Assembly (NCBI GenBank): GCA_041752315.1
Contig: JBGSHJ010000067.1
Coordinates: 82,791 to 146,790, forward strand
Direction: 5' to 3'
DNA from: SYFY01 sp041752315
GTDB taxonomy: Bacteria > Pseudomonadota > Gammaproteobacteria > Pseudomonadales > Azotimanducaceae
Length of the DNA: 64,000 nucleotides
Each line of letters starts with the position of its first letter. The first letter of the stretch is position 1. Under the pieces are notes generated by a model. That model saw only the letters and a list, made by a program, of their open reading frames with translations. It ran no database searches and had not been told where the DNA came from. A program made the translations under genes and the position numbers. Shown one piece after another: positions 7,704-15,599 of the stretch.

Positions 7704-8501
7704 CTAGCCAGTGAACGCGAGTATCTCACGCAACACCGCACCGGGTTGTTCGATGTGTGCGTAATGACCCGCTCCCGGGATCCGGACAATCTTGCTGCGT
7801 GCCGGAATGCCGGCGGCAAATCGCTCGGCATAGGCCGGTGCAACCACACGATCCTCTTCTCCCCATACCAGCAGCGTCGGTGCACTGATGCGATACAGTC
7901 GGCGCTTCAGCTCTCGATCCGGGATTGGCCAGTAAAAGTGGGTTGCCGCACCCTGGGCCAGTGCACGCGCGAGCATGAACTCACCGGTCTGCGCCGGACT
8001 CGGCGGACGCATGACTTCGGCAGCGGCAGCACTCTCGGGATCAGCAAACAACAATGCCGGTAGTTTGGCCGGATAGGTCGAGTGGATGTCTGCCACCGGC
8101 GACGTGTCCATCCACAGGCCCAGCGGACCGACGAGCACAAGGCTGCTTACCCGCTCTGGAAAGTGCGCAGCGAATTCTGCAGCGACCATGCCTCCAAACG
8201 CGTGACCCACCACCACGACCGTGTCAACACTGAGGGCGCGCAGAACATCATCATAGAACAGCGCAAGGTCACTGAACCCGTCAAACGAATTGAGCTCGTC
8301 AGGCTCATCCGCACCCGGGCTCAGCGGAGCGTACACCGTGAACTTCTCGGCCAGCCCATCCAGCAATCCTGGCCACGATCGACCATAGGAACCATGCAGG
8401 AACAGCAGCGGCGGTCCCGAACCCTTGTGCAACAGATCGGCTACGAGGCCACTGGCGAGAGGCAGTTTTGTACGTCGTGTCCCGTTTGCTTCCATATTCA
8501 T
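7704..8501 (-). CDS. Alpha/beta-hydrolase-fold protein lacking the serine nucleophile
   Basis: A 265-residue alpha/beta hydrolase. ATG at 8501 is preceded by GGAG; the longer upstream extension overlaps the neighbouring gene and is not credible. Oxyanion-hole region FLHGSYGRSW, acid loop LLVWGEEDRVV and histidine loop GAGHYAHIEQP are all present. The nucleophile elbow reads VVGHAFGG, so residue 101 is Ala where Ser is expected (GCG instead of TCG). The fold is clear; ordinary serine-hydrolase activity is doubtful unless another residue is used. It lies 17 bases downstream of the luciferase-like monooxygenase gene and is probably co-transcribed with it. Confidence 0.85.
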   Translation of the reverse strand: MNMEANGTRRTKLPLASGLVADLLHKGSGPPLLFLHGSYGRSWPGLLDGLAEKFTVYAPLSPGADEPDELNSFDGFSDLALFYDDVLRALSVDTVVVVGHAFGGMVAAEFAAHFPERVSSLVLVGPLGLWMDTSPVADIHSTYPAKLPALLFADPESAAAAEVMRPPSPAQTGEFMLARALAQGAATHFYWPIPDRELKRRLYRISAPTLLVWGEEDRVVAPAYAERFAAGIPARSKIVRIPGAGHYAHIEQPGAVLREILAFTG

Positions 8502-8518
8502 GTTTCTCCGGATTCCCT

Positions 8519-9760
8519 CTACTTCGCTGTGAGAGCACGATGATCGAGCACCGGCCGCTTTGCACCACTCGGCCAATAGGGCGATGCGTCGTATCGGTCA
8601 TCCCACAGATCACGCACATGGGGCAGAACCTGGTCGGCAAACAGGCGGATGTTGTAGTTCGTCAGCTCATGCGGCATCGACTGCAACTGCATCAGCAGGA
8701 TCCAGTTACCCACCCGCAGCTTCTTCGATGCATCCAGCAGCTGCTCACGCACGGTCGCAGGACTCCCACCGATCACCTGGCCGGATTCAATCGCTGTTTT
8801 CCAGGTCACCGCCTTGCGCACGGAAGGATCAAACGGTGTCGCCGTCTGCATTTTCTGCATCGCACTCACCAGGCTGCGCTTGGTCGAGTAACCCGGCGTA
8901 TTGGCGAACTGGGGCGCGACGTGCAATGACTTCATGTAGAAGTTCTTCACGTGTTGCTCATAGAGCTTTTCGGCTTCCCGATCGGTGTCGGCCACCATGA
9001 CGATCTGGGCAAAGCCGCCACGATAAGGGTTGTCGTCATTGCCCGCTGCGTCATTGGTATCCCAGAACTGCTGCATCATCGCTGAGCCTGCCAGATGGCC
9101 GCCAAAGCTCAGGAAGCTGTACATGTAGTTCTGCTTCGCGGCAAGCTCAAACGTTTCGAGCGAGCCTCCACCTGCCAGCCAGATGGGCGGGTGCGGCTTT
9201 TGAATGGGTTTTGGCCACGGATTCACGTGGCGCAGCTTGTAGTACTTCCCGTTCCATTCGAAGGGACCGGGCCGTGTCCATGCGGCCTTGATGAGATCGT
9301 GGGATTCCGCCCAGCGACCTCGTGTCTGCGTGGGGGTTACGCCATAACAATGGTTCACGTCCATCGACGTACCCACGGGCCATCCTGCAACAAGGCGGCC
9401 ACCGGACAATGCGTCGATCTGCCCCATCTCGTCGGCAACCCGCATCGGGTGATAGATGGGCAAGGTCATGCCGAGCAGCACGATGGCGACATCCTGTGTT
9501 ACGGCGGCAAGATGAAACGCAGTGAGATTGGGCATCGGAAAACCGTAGGCATTCTGGTGATGTTCGTTGGTGCCAACACCATCAAAGCCAAGACTCGCCG
9601 CGAGTTCGAGTTCCTTCAGATTCCAGCGCAGGTACTGGCCTTCCATCACAGGGTCACACAGCTCATCGTTGGGTGGATCAACCCACACGCTGCCGTACTT
9701 TTCGCTGAAATCATCCGGCAGATCGCGATAACCCTGCATGTGAAAAAAGGTTAGCTTCAT
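8519..9760 (-). CDS. Luciferase-like (LLM class) flavin-dependent monooxygenase
   Basis: A 413-residue TIM-barrel monooxygenase of the bacterial luciferase superfamily, expected to use reduced flavin from a separate reductase to oxidise a small organic substrate. Visible family features are the N-terminal strand KLTFFHMQGY, the LGFDGVGTNEHHQ segment, LIYHP-like region PIYHPMRVADEMGQIDALSG and the KPHPPIWLAGGGS strand. GGGAGGA precedes the start. The next gene encodes an alpha/beta-hydrolase-fold protein, and a PhyH oxygenase gene diverges upstream with an imperfect palindrome between. The substrate cannot be told from sequence. Confidence 0.9.
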   Translation of the reverse strand: MKLTFFHMQGYRDLPDDFSEKYGSVWVDPPNDELCDPVMEGQYLRWNLKELELAASLGFDGVGTNEHHQNAYGFPMPNLTAFHLAAVTQDVAIVLLGMTLPIYHPMRVADEMGQIDALSGGRLVAGWPVGTSMDVNHCYGVTPTQTRGRWAESHDLIKAAWTRPGPFEWNGKYYKLRHVNPWPKPIQKPHPPIWLAGGGSLETFELAAKQNYMYSFLSFGGHLAGSAMMQQFWDTNDAAGNDDNPYRGGFAQIVMVADTDREAEKLYEQHVKNFYMKSLHVAPQFANTPGYSTKRSLVSAMQKMQTATPFDPSVRKAVTWKTAIESGQVIGGSPATVREQLLDASKKLRVGNWILLMQLQSMPHELTNYNIRLFADQVLPHVRDLWDDRYDASPYWPSGAKRPVLDHRALTAK

Positions 9761-9834
9761 GGATCCTCCCGGATGCCGATTTCAGGTGTGTACTGCACCA
9801 AAGGGCACTGCATTCTTGATGCGTAGCCCGCCCG

Positions 9835-9857
9835 AGTTTGTTGCCTGTCAGCAAACT
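9835..9857. promoter_or_regulatory. Imperfect palindrome, candidate operator
   Basis: Arms AGTTTG (9835-9840) and CAAACT (9852-9857), with inner TG/CA pairs around a short centre, form a 23-base imperfect palindrome. It lies between the divergent monooxygenase (start 9760) and PhyH (start 10003) genes. Size and position fit a dimeric repressor such as a TetR-type protein, but no regulator gene is adjacent. Confidence 0.4.
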
Positions 9858-10002
9858 TTGTCAATCCGGGGAAACAATGACACTTGATGAACCGCCTGTC
9901 CGCGGATGCCGAAGCTTGCGGGCAGATGCAAAGGACGCGACGGCAGCGCAGGCTTGGGGGTGGAATGTGATTACAATCGGGTCAGGACAAGAAGGAATTT
10001 GC

Positions 10003-10884
10003 ATGACCTCGACCCTCACCCGCCTGCAGCCAGACACCTCTCTTGATGAAATCCTGGCGACCATCCATCGCGATGGTGCCGTGATACTCGAACGCTTCCT
10101 GACTGCAGGTCAGGTATCCGCCATGGTCAGCGAACTCGAACTGTACATCCGCGACACGGCTTCGGTAGGAGACGACTTCGCGGGACACCAGACCAAACGT
10201 ACCGGTGGGCTGGCCTTGAAGTCGGAATCCGTGCGAGAACTCGTTACCAATCCGCGCATGCTTGCGATCAGCACTGAATTCCTGAAGCCGTTCACCGAGA
10301 AGATACAGCTCAGTCTCACACAGACCATCTGCCTGCAGCCCGGTCAGCGTGCGCAGGTATTGCATCGTGATCGCTTCATCTGGGGCAAGGCGCTTCCGCC
10401 ATCTGTGGAACCCGAGCTCAACACGATCTGGGCACTTTCGGAATTTACTGCGGAAAATGGTGCCACGCGCGTTGTGCCTGGCAGTCACCGATGGGACTGG
10501 GAGCGCGAAGCTGCAGAAGCGGAAATCACGCAGGCGGTCATGCCGATTGGCTCAGTGCTGGTGTACTCCGGCAGCGTCATTCACAGCGGTGGAGAGAATC
10601 GCTCCACCGGGGAACGCATTGCGATGAACATCAACTATGCAAATGCCTGGCTGCGTCAGGAAGAAAACCAGTACCTCGGTTATCCACCGGAAGTCGCCCG
10701 GAAATTTTCCCCTGAGTTACAGGCGCTCATCGGCTATACGATGGCGAACTATGGACTCGGTTATTTCTCGCCTCCCACGTTCACGCCAGGCATCCCGGAT
10801 ACATTGCCTCCCGAGTACGCACTCCAACCCGTTGCGACGATGGGTGCAGACTCTGCAGATGTTCCCGACCCGAGGACCTTCTGA
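10003..10884 (+). CDS. Phytanoyl-CoA dioxygenase (PhyH) family protein
   Basis: A 293-residue non-haem Fe(II)/2-oxoglutarate oxygenase. The chosen ATG at 10003 follows AAGAAGGA; the frame stays open upstream without PhyH similarity. The N-terminal HRDGAVILERFL is typical of PhyH. Iron ligands are visible as H-x-D in VLHRDRF and the distal His in GSVIHSGGENRS, with a 2OG-binding Arg a few residues later (GERIAMN). The family hydroxylates lipophilic acids and many secondary metabolites; the substrate is unknown here. It diverges from the luciferase-like monooxygenase. Confidence 0.88.
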   Translation: MTSTLTRLQPDTSLDEILATIHRDGAVILERFLTAGQVSAMVSELELYIRDTASVGDDFAGHQTKRTGGLALKSESVRELVTNPRMLAISTEFLKPFTEKIQLSLTQTICLQPGQRAQVLHRDRFIWGKALPPSVEPELNTIWALSEFTAENGATRVVPGSHRWDWEREAAEAEITQAVMPIGSVLVYSGSVIHSGGENRSTGERIAMNINYANAWLRQEENQYLGYPPEVARKFSPELQALIGYTMANYGLGYFSPPTFTPGIPDTLPPEYALQPVATMGADSADVPDPRTF

Positions 10885-10992
10885 CGCGCCCAGCCTGCAC
10901 TCGCTCGCAACAAATCAACGACCAGACTGATCGATTCGCTCACCTGGCCTGCCGTGAGCAGACAAACTTGCCGCTGTTTCAGCAGCCTGCAT

Positions 10993-11661
10993 TCAAGCCG
11001 GTTGAGCAAGGTAACTTTCCGTGCGCTCTCTTTTTTCTCTCCTGTGGAGGTGGAGTGCCAGCATCGTCATCCAGATCCATGGTGTCGCGAGAAAGGCTGG
11101 CGCCACCGGGTTGCCACCGATCGATAGCCCAACGACTGTCAGAAATCCGAACGCTGCAGGGATCGTGGTACCGTAGATCCAGGCCCAGTTCCGGTTCCCG
11201 TTAGCGGAGAACCACCAGGCGATCACCAGACTGGCCGCGATGAGGATGAGGGTACTGACACCCCGTGAGGCGTTCTGAGCGACCCCTTGCCAGGTCGTCT
11301 GTACCACTTCAGGTGTGGTACCGAGAGGAAAACCCGCCACCGGATCAGATGAGCAGAGGCCGCCGAAGAGGTAGGCTGCCCCGACCAGTCCAATGAGCCG
11401 CGGTCCCCAGCGCCCGCTCCAACCGGTCTGTAGCAGGCGACGCACACCGACCGCGAGCAGAATCGTGAGCGTTCCGACCAGCATCATGTTCAATTGATGG
11501 ATCCAGCCGAGGTCCCCAGCAGTCAACAAGGAGAAGCGGTGCTGCGTGAGGTCGAAACCCTCCCGATAAAATGCCTGCGCCAGGGTCACCATCACGTACA
11601 AAGGCCCCGCTACGACACCACAAGAGAGCAGCCACCGCGTCAGAATTTTCTTGATTGCCAT
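10993..11661 (-). CDS. DUF998-like integral membrane protein
   Basis: A 222-residue protein with about six membrane spans and no large soluble domain. The pattern (WLLSCGVVAGPLYVM at the start, FDLTQHRFSLL before the second span, and a short loop with CSSDPVAGFPLG) fits DUF998 membrane proteins, whose function is unknown. The chosen ATG at 11661 has GGAG five bases upstream; an in-frame upstream ATG lacks similarity. It is separated by about 170 bases from the VOC gene upstream on the same strand. Confidence 0.75.
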   Translation of the reverse strand: MAIKKILTRWLLSCGVVAGPLYVMVTLAQAFYREGFDLTQHRFSLLTAGDLGWIHQLNMMLVGTLTILLAVGVRRLLQTGWSGRWGPRLIGLVGAAYLFGGLCSSDPVAGFPLGTTPEVVQTTWQGVAQNASRGVSTLILIAASLVIAWWFSANGNRNWAWIYGTTIPAAFGFLTVVGLSIGGNPVAPAFLATPWIWMTMLALHLHRREKRERTESYLAQPA

Positions 11662-11827
11662 CTTGTCTCCATGGTGGTGGCCGGTAACCAGTGCGCTTGC
11701 AGCGGTTGCTGACTTCCCGACCTTCAAATCAGCCAGCGTTCCAGGGCGCTGATGCCGTCGAGCCTTGAAGCAGAAGGTCCTGGATTCTTGGGCCTCGACT
11801 GGCCTCGATCAACCCGCCAGGTCATGT

Positions 11828-12220
11828 CTACTGCGAAGTGGCTGGCTGAAAGAGTTCGACGACATTGCCGGAAGGGTCCTCCAGCAGGATCTGCTTGCCA
11901 CCGGGTCCGGCGAGGATGTCATTGCGAAATGGCGCACCTGCCTTGCGGAGTCGGTCTACTTCGGCGTCAATGTTCGCAACGATGAGGTGGATTCGATTCC
12001 AGCCGCCGGGTACCGGCCTGGTGCCGTCCGGCATCGGTCGTGCTGCAGAACTGGTCGGCCCACTGAGGAGCAGACGCAGGTTGCCTCGAACGACATCCGC
12101 GAACGCCGGGACGAAGCTCGTGAGAACCTTGAAGTCGAGCAATTCCGTGTAGAAGGCAACGGCGGCGGCGACGTCGTTGACGATGTATCGAACACATACG
12201 ATGTCACTGTGTTGGCTCAC
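11828..12220 (-). CDS. VOC-family (glyoxalase/dioxygenase-like) protein
   Basis: A 130-residue vicinal-oxygen-chelate protein. The start is GTG at 12220, preceded by AGGAGA. It has the paired beta-alpha-beta-beta-beta modules: RYIVNDVAAAVAFYTELLDF at the start, NRIHLIVANIDAEVDRL in the middle and LEDPSGNVVELFQ at the end, where Glu is a usual metal ligand. It follows the ArsR-ArsC fusion by 15 bases, so both are likely one operon. It lacks the paired cysteines of the ArsI C-As lyase, so a link with arsenic chemistry is only positional. Confidence 0.85.
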   Translation of the reverse strand: MSQHSDIVCVRYIVNDVAAAVAFYTELLDFKVLTSFVPAFADVVRGNLRLLLSGPTSSAARPMPDGTRPVPGGWNRIHLIVANIDAEVDRLRKAGAPFRNDILAGPGGKQILLEDPSGNVVELFQPATSQ

Positions 12221-12235
12221 TTTTTCTCCTGGGTT

Positions 12236-13015
12236 TCAAGGTGCGTTGGGTTGATCAACAAGCGTGGCGAGCAGGAAGCCGACGCGAATCTGCAGTTCAG
12301 CGGCTGTCTGCTGGATCGCTGGGTAACTGGCGTTGTCATCCGCACCGGCGTCTGCCGGATTGCGGGTACTCCAATGGATGGCATCGGGATCGCCGGGAAA
12401 CCGGGGACACACCTCGCGCACACGGTCACAGAGGCTGATCACCGAGTCGAAACACTGATCAGCAAACACGCCCAGATGCTTGGAAGCCTGACTCGACATG
12501 TCGATTCCGTACTCGTCCTTCATTACCCGCAGCGCGTTGCGGTGCAACGGTTTGGGGTGGCTTCCGGCGCTGTATGCGTCGACCACGCCTCCGGACAGGG
12601 CCCTCACGAAAGCTTCTGCCATCTGCGAACGGGCGCTATTGCCGGTACACAGAAACAGCACACTGGCCGTCGCCGGTCTGGCTTCGCTGCGTGGCGGGTG
12701 GGCGGAGAGTATCAATCCTGGATGAATGGCTTTGCCGGTGGACAACCACAGGTTGCTGATTCGGGTGAGATCGATGGTGTAGTAGGCGTCGCGCCGATCG
12801 GCTGAACTGCGTTGCGCTGAGACCAGACGAGCGTCACGCAGTTTGCCCAGATGGTAAGAGACCAGGTTCTGGGGCTCCCCGATCAGACCCGTCAATTCGT
12901 GCACCATGCGGTCACTGCGTGCCAGTTCGCCCAGCAGGCGCCAACGCACGGGATGACCAACCAATTGGAGCAGATCCGTCGGACCGAGATCGGGGACGTC
13001 AGGGTACGTGTTCAT
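12236..13015 (-). CDS. ArsR-type regulator fused to ArsC-type arsenate reductase/LMW phosphatase domain
   Basis: A 259-residue two-domain protein. Residues 10-90 are an ArsR winged helix (HPVRWRLLGELARSDRMV, then LVSYHLGKLRDARLV). Residues 117-259 are a thioredoxin-dependent ArsC/low-molecular-weight phosphatase domain: P-loop LCTGNSARSQ with C123, and the redox pair C196/C203 in ISLCDRVREVCPRFPG. The usual general-acid Asp in the DPA motif is Asn (HWSTRNPAD, N219). Such fusions are known in arsenic loci. It probably senses arsenite and reduces arsenate, if the Asn is tolerated. ATG at 13015 was chosen; a GTG two codons earlier is possible. Candidate operator half-sites lie just upstream. Confidence 0.88.
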   Translation of the reverse strand: MNTYPDVPDLGPTDLLQLVGHPVRWRLLGELARSDRMVHELTGLIGEPQNLVSYHLGKLRDARLVSAQRSSADRRDAYYTIDLTRISNLWLSTGKAIHPGLILSAHPPRSEARPATASVLFLCTGNSARSQMAEAFVRALSGGVVDAYSAGSHPKPLHRNALRVMKDEYGIDMSSQASKHLGVFADQCFDSVISLCDRVREVCPRFPGDPDAIHWSTRNPADAGADDNASYPAIQQTAAELQIRVGFLLATLVDQPNAP

Positions 13016-13040
13016 GGCCACGATATTACATCGATCCAGA

Positions 13041-13064
13041 TTGATGCATCAAGTGAGTTTGATG
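13041..13064. promoter_or_regulatory. Repeated TTGATG half-sites, candidate ArsR operator
   Basis: TTGATG (13041-13046), CATCAA (13047-13052) and TTGATG (13059-13064) give a perfect 12-base palindrome plus a second inverted pair spaced by six bases. They lie 26-49 bases upstream of the ArsR-ArsC start. ArsR/SmtB operators are commonly inverted ATCAA/TTGAT repeats, so self-repression is likely. Confidence 0.55.
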
Positions 13065-13352
13065 TATTCCCATCCTGGGAGACACACAAGTCCAGAACGC
13101 TGCGCGAGCAAAGTTCCCGTCTCTGGTGCAGGACGTCCACGCGCTTTGTATCCGCGCAACCCTGAACGACAAACCGCCGCACCCGAGGTGACAAACAGGA
13201 GTCTCTGTATGGAAAGCACCCGGTGCTTCGCCTCAACTTGCAAAGACCATGGCTTTGCCTGCGGAAGTCCCCTAGATTTGCACGGCATTTCCAGCGCGAG
13301 CCGATGGGCCGGAATTCGCTGGCAACCGCTGATCCAACAGAGAGGGGCAGAA

Positions 13353-14075
13353 GTGGGTCGTATCTTCGAAGTTCGAAAGGCAACGATGTTTGCGCGCTGG
13401 AACCGGATGGCCAAGGCGTTCACCAAGATCGGCAAGGACATCACCATTGCTGTCCGGGCCGGTGGGCCTGATCCACACAGCAATCCGGCCTTGCGTCGGG
13501 TTATCCAGAACGCGCGGTCCGTCAACATGCCCAAGGACAAGGTGGAGGCGGCAATCCGGCGAGCGTCCGGGGCAGATGCAAAGTCCTATGAGATTGTCAC
13601 CTACGAGGGCTACGCGCCGCACGGAGCGGCGGTGCTGGTGGAGGCTGCCACGGATAACACCAATCGAACGGTAGCCAATGTTCGAAACATCTTCACCAAA
13701 CTCGGAGGCAACCTGGGCACAACAGGCTGCGTCGAGTTCATGTTCAGGCGCATGGGGGTGTTCAGGCTCAAACCGGACGGTATCGATCAGGAGGAGCTGG
13801 AGCTTGACCTGATTGACCACGGCCTCGACGAGATGGGCGAGGGGACAGGCGAAAATGGCGAGATTCAGATAGTGGTTCGCTGTGCCTTCGAAGAGTTTGG
13901 CAATCTGCAGAAGGCACTGGAAGAGCGAGGTATCGAGCCGATCTCTGCGGAACAGGAATACGTCTGCGTCAGCCCTGCGGTTCTGCCGGAGGATCAGGCC
14001 ACCCAGGCATTGGAGCTGATCGACCGGCTGGAACAGGACGAAGACGTGCAGCGCGTGTTTCACAACATAGCCTGA
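13353..14075 (+). CDS. YebC/PmpR-family regulatory protein (YeeN-type)
   Basis: A 240-residue YebC-family protein, now linked with translation of difficult peptide motifs and with transcription control. The start is GTG at 13353, preceded by GAGAGGGG. It restores the family N-terminus GRIFEVRKATMFARWNRMAK, whereas upstream ATGs in the same frame give unrelated sequence. Family signatures include FTKIGKDITIAVRAGGPDP, NMPKDKVEAAIRRASG, YEGYAPHGAAVLVEAATDN and the final DVQRVFHNIA. The N-terminus differs from the AGHSKW form of classical YebC, which fits the YeeN branch. It converges on the MFS transporter gene. Confidence 0.92.
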   Translation: MGRIFEVRKATMFARWNRMAKAFTKIGKDITIAVRAGGPDPHSNPALRRVIQNARSVNMPKDKVEAAIRRASGADAKSYEIVTYEGYAPHGAAVLVEAATDNTNRTVANVRNIFTKLGGNLGTTGCVEFMFRRMGVFRLKPDGIDQEELELDLIDHGLDEMGEGTGENGEIQIVVRCAFEEFGNLQKALEERGIEPISAEQEYVCVSPAVLPEDQATQALELIDRLEQDEDVQRVFHNIA

Positions 14076-14112
14076 TTGCTGCGTCCCAGTCTGGCCAAAA
14101 CTTGAACGCCCG

Positions 14113-14133
14113 CCCGGCGGCGTCACTGCCGGG
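14113..14133. terminator. Weak hairpin between convergent yebC-like and MFS genes
   Basis: CCCGGC and GCCGGG form a six-base stem with a nine-base loop, overlapping the 3' end of the MFS gene. No clear T-run follows on either strand, so termination activity is uncertain. Confidence 0.3.
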
Positions 14134-15508
14134 TTCGTTCGCTGGCGTTTTTCTCTGGCGCGATTTCCTCGAGGCTTCGCCGGGCGGTCTCCGGAAACAG
14201 GAAGTAGATCGCCAGTGGAACCAGCAGACTGAAACCGGCGACGATGAGGATCGCATTCCAGTTGCTGCCGGCGATTCCGAACAACGCAGACACACCGAGC
14301 AGACCGGCGATTGCACCAAGCACGGATACCAGGTTGGTTGCGCCACTTGCAGACGAGCGCATCGAAGTCGGAAACAGTTCAACGCTGTAGGTCGACAGTG
14401 TCACGCTCGACCCCATTGCAAGGAACAGGTACACAATCCACAACAAGGGCACAAACAGTCCACCCAGTGAATAGAAAGCGAACATCGCAAGCCCGAAACC
14501 GAGAGTGAACAGGGTTCCGGTCGGACGCCGCCCGAACCGATCACTGAGCCAACCGGACAAGGGATTGCCAATGATTGCAAACGCACCGCCGATGAAAGTC
14601 AGCACGGCGACCTGTGCCGGCAGCCAGCCGTGTACGTCCTGGAGATACTTCGGCGCAAAAAATCCGGCCGAGTTGCCCGCGACGCTGAAAAAGAACAGCG
14701 TACCGGCGAGCATCATGAAAGTTCGTGGATGTTCACGTGCGGCTCGCCAGACGTTGGCGAAGACCGGCACGGATGCCAGCGACTGGGCACGTGACAATTC
14801 GAACTCCGTGAACACTTCGGTTTCCGGCAGTGCGCGTCTCCAGTAGGCGATGAAAAAAAGCGGAATTATTCCGATGAGATAGAGTGTCCGCCAACCGTAT
14901 GGCAGTACATCAACGAAGCCGAACATCATTGCAGCGAATCCCGATCCACAAGCCTGGATCGCCGCCGCTGCACCGATTCCCCAACCACGATTCTCCGGCG
15001 CAAACTCTTCGACGATCACCACGGTTGCAAGCACTGCTTCAGCTATGGCAAACATGCGAGCGGTGAACTGCAGGGCAACAAACGATTCCACGTTGGGTGC
15101 AAATGCAGTCAGTGCCGTCGCGATCGTGTAACCAACGATGGTGAACAGCAGCACACGCCTTCGACCGTATCGATCTGCAAAGGGGACTATCAGCAATGCC
15201 AACAGTGCACCACTGCGAATTACCGAACCCAGCAGACCCAGCGAAGCCTCTTCGATTCCCAGATCTGCCTGGATCTGTTTCAGATTCAGCGTGAGGAGAA
15301 AGATATCGTAGGCTTCGAAAAACGATACCGCTGAAACCAGACCAAGCATGCGCCATTGTCGTTGGGTGAGGGCCGGGGGTCGGCCGAGAAACCAGGTGTA
15401 TCGATACCAGCGTGGTGGTCGACCCGGCAAAGAGGATGGCGCTGGACCCGTCGGTTGGCGAAGTTCCGGTGAATTCACGGGAGGGTGACCGACTGCGGGT
15501 GATCCCAT
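14123..15508 (-). CDS. MFS transporter (metabolite:H+ symporter type)
   Basis: A 461-residue major facilitator protein with twelve predicted spans starting near residue 54, after a long proline-rich cytoplasmic N-terminus. The loop 2-3 signature is PFADRYGRRRVLL and its C-half counterpart is GWLSDRFGRRPTG. The spans around VVIVEEFAPENRGWGIG and VELFPTSMRSSASG resemble sugar/aromatic-acid symporters. It lies downstream of a luciferase-like monooxygenase on the same strand (91 bases), so it may import or export that enzyme's substrate. Confidence 0.88.
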   Translation of the reverse strand: MGSPAVGHPPVNSPELRQPTGPAPSSLPGRPPRWYRYTWFLGRPPALTQRQWRMLGLVSAVSFFEAYDIFLLTLNLKQIQADLGIEEASLGLLGSVIRSGALLALLIVPFADRYGRRRVLLFTIVGYTIATALTAFAPNVESFVALQFTARMFAIAEAVLATVVIVEEFAPENRGWGIGAAAAIQACGSGFAAMMFGFVDVLPYGWRTLYLIGIIPLFFIAYWRRALPETEVFTEFELSRAQSLASVPVFANVWRAAREHPRTFMMLAGTLFFFSVAGNSAGFFAPKYLQDVHGWLPAQVAVLTFIGGAFAIIGNPLSGWLSDRFGRRPTGTLFTLGFGLAMFAFYSLGGLFVPLLWIVYLFLAMGSSVTLSTYSVELFPTSMRSSASGATNLVSVLGAIAGLLGVSALFGIAGSNWNAILIVAGFSLLVPLAIYFLFPETARRSLEEIAPEKNASERTRQ

Positions 15509-15599
15509 CGCTTGAAGACGATACCTGCACCCGCACAGAGGAGTGCGGTGGTGCCTTTGCGCACCGCCGAACCCTGCCCATCATCTGCCACGCAGATTC

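Noticed and set aside
11765..12805. 346-residue plus-strand frame
   Set aside because: It lies opposite the VOC and ArsR-ArsC genes, which have clear domains on the minus strand.
13272..14126. 284-residue minus-strand frame
   Set aside because: It is antisense to the YebC-family gene and shows no domain.
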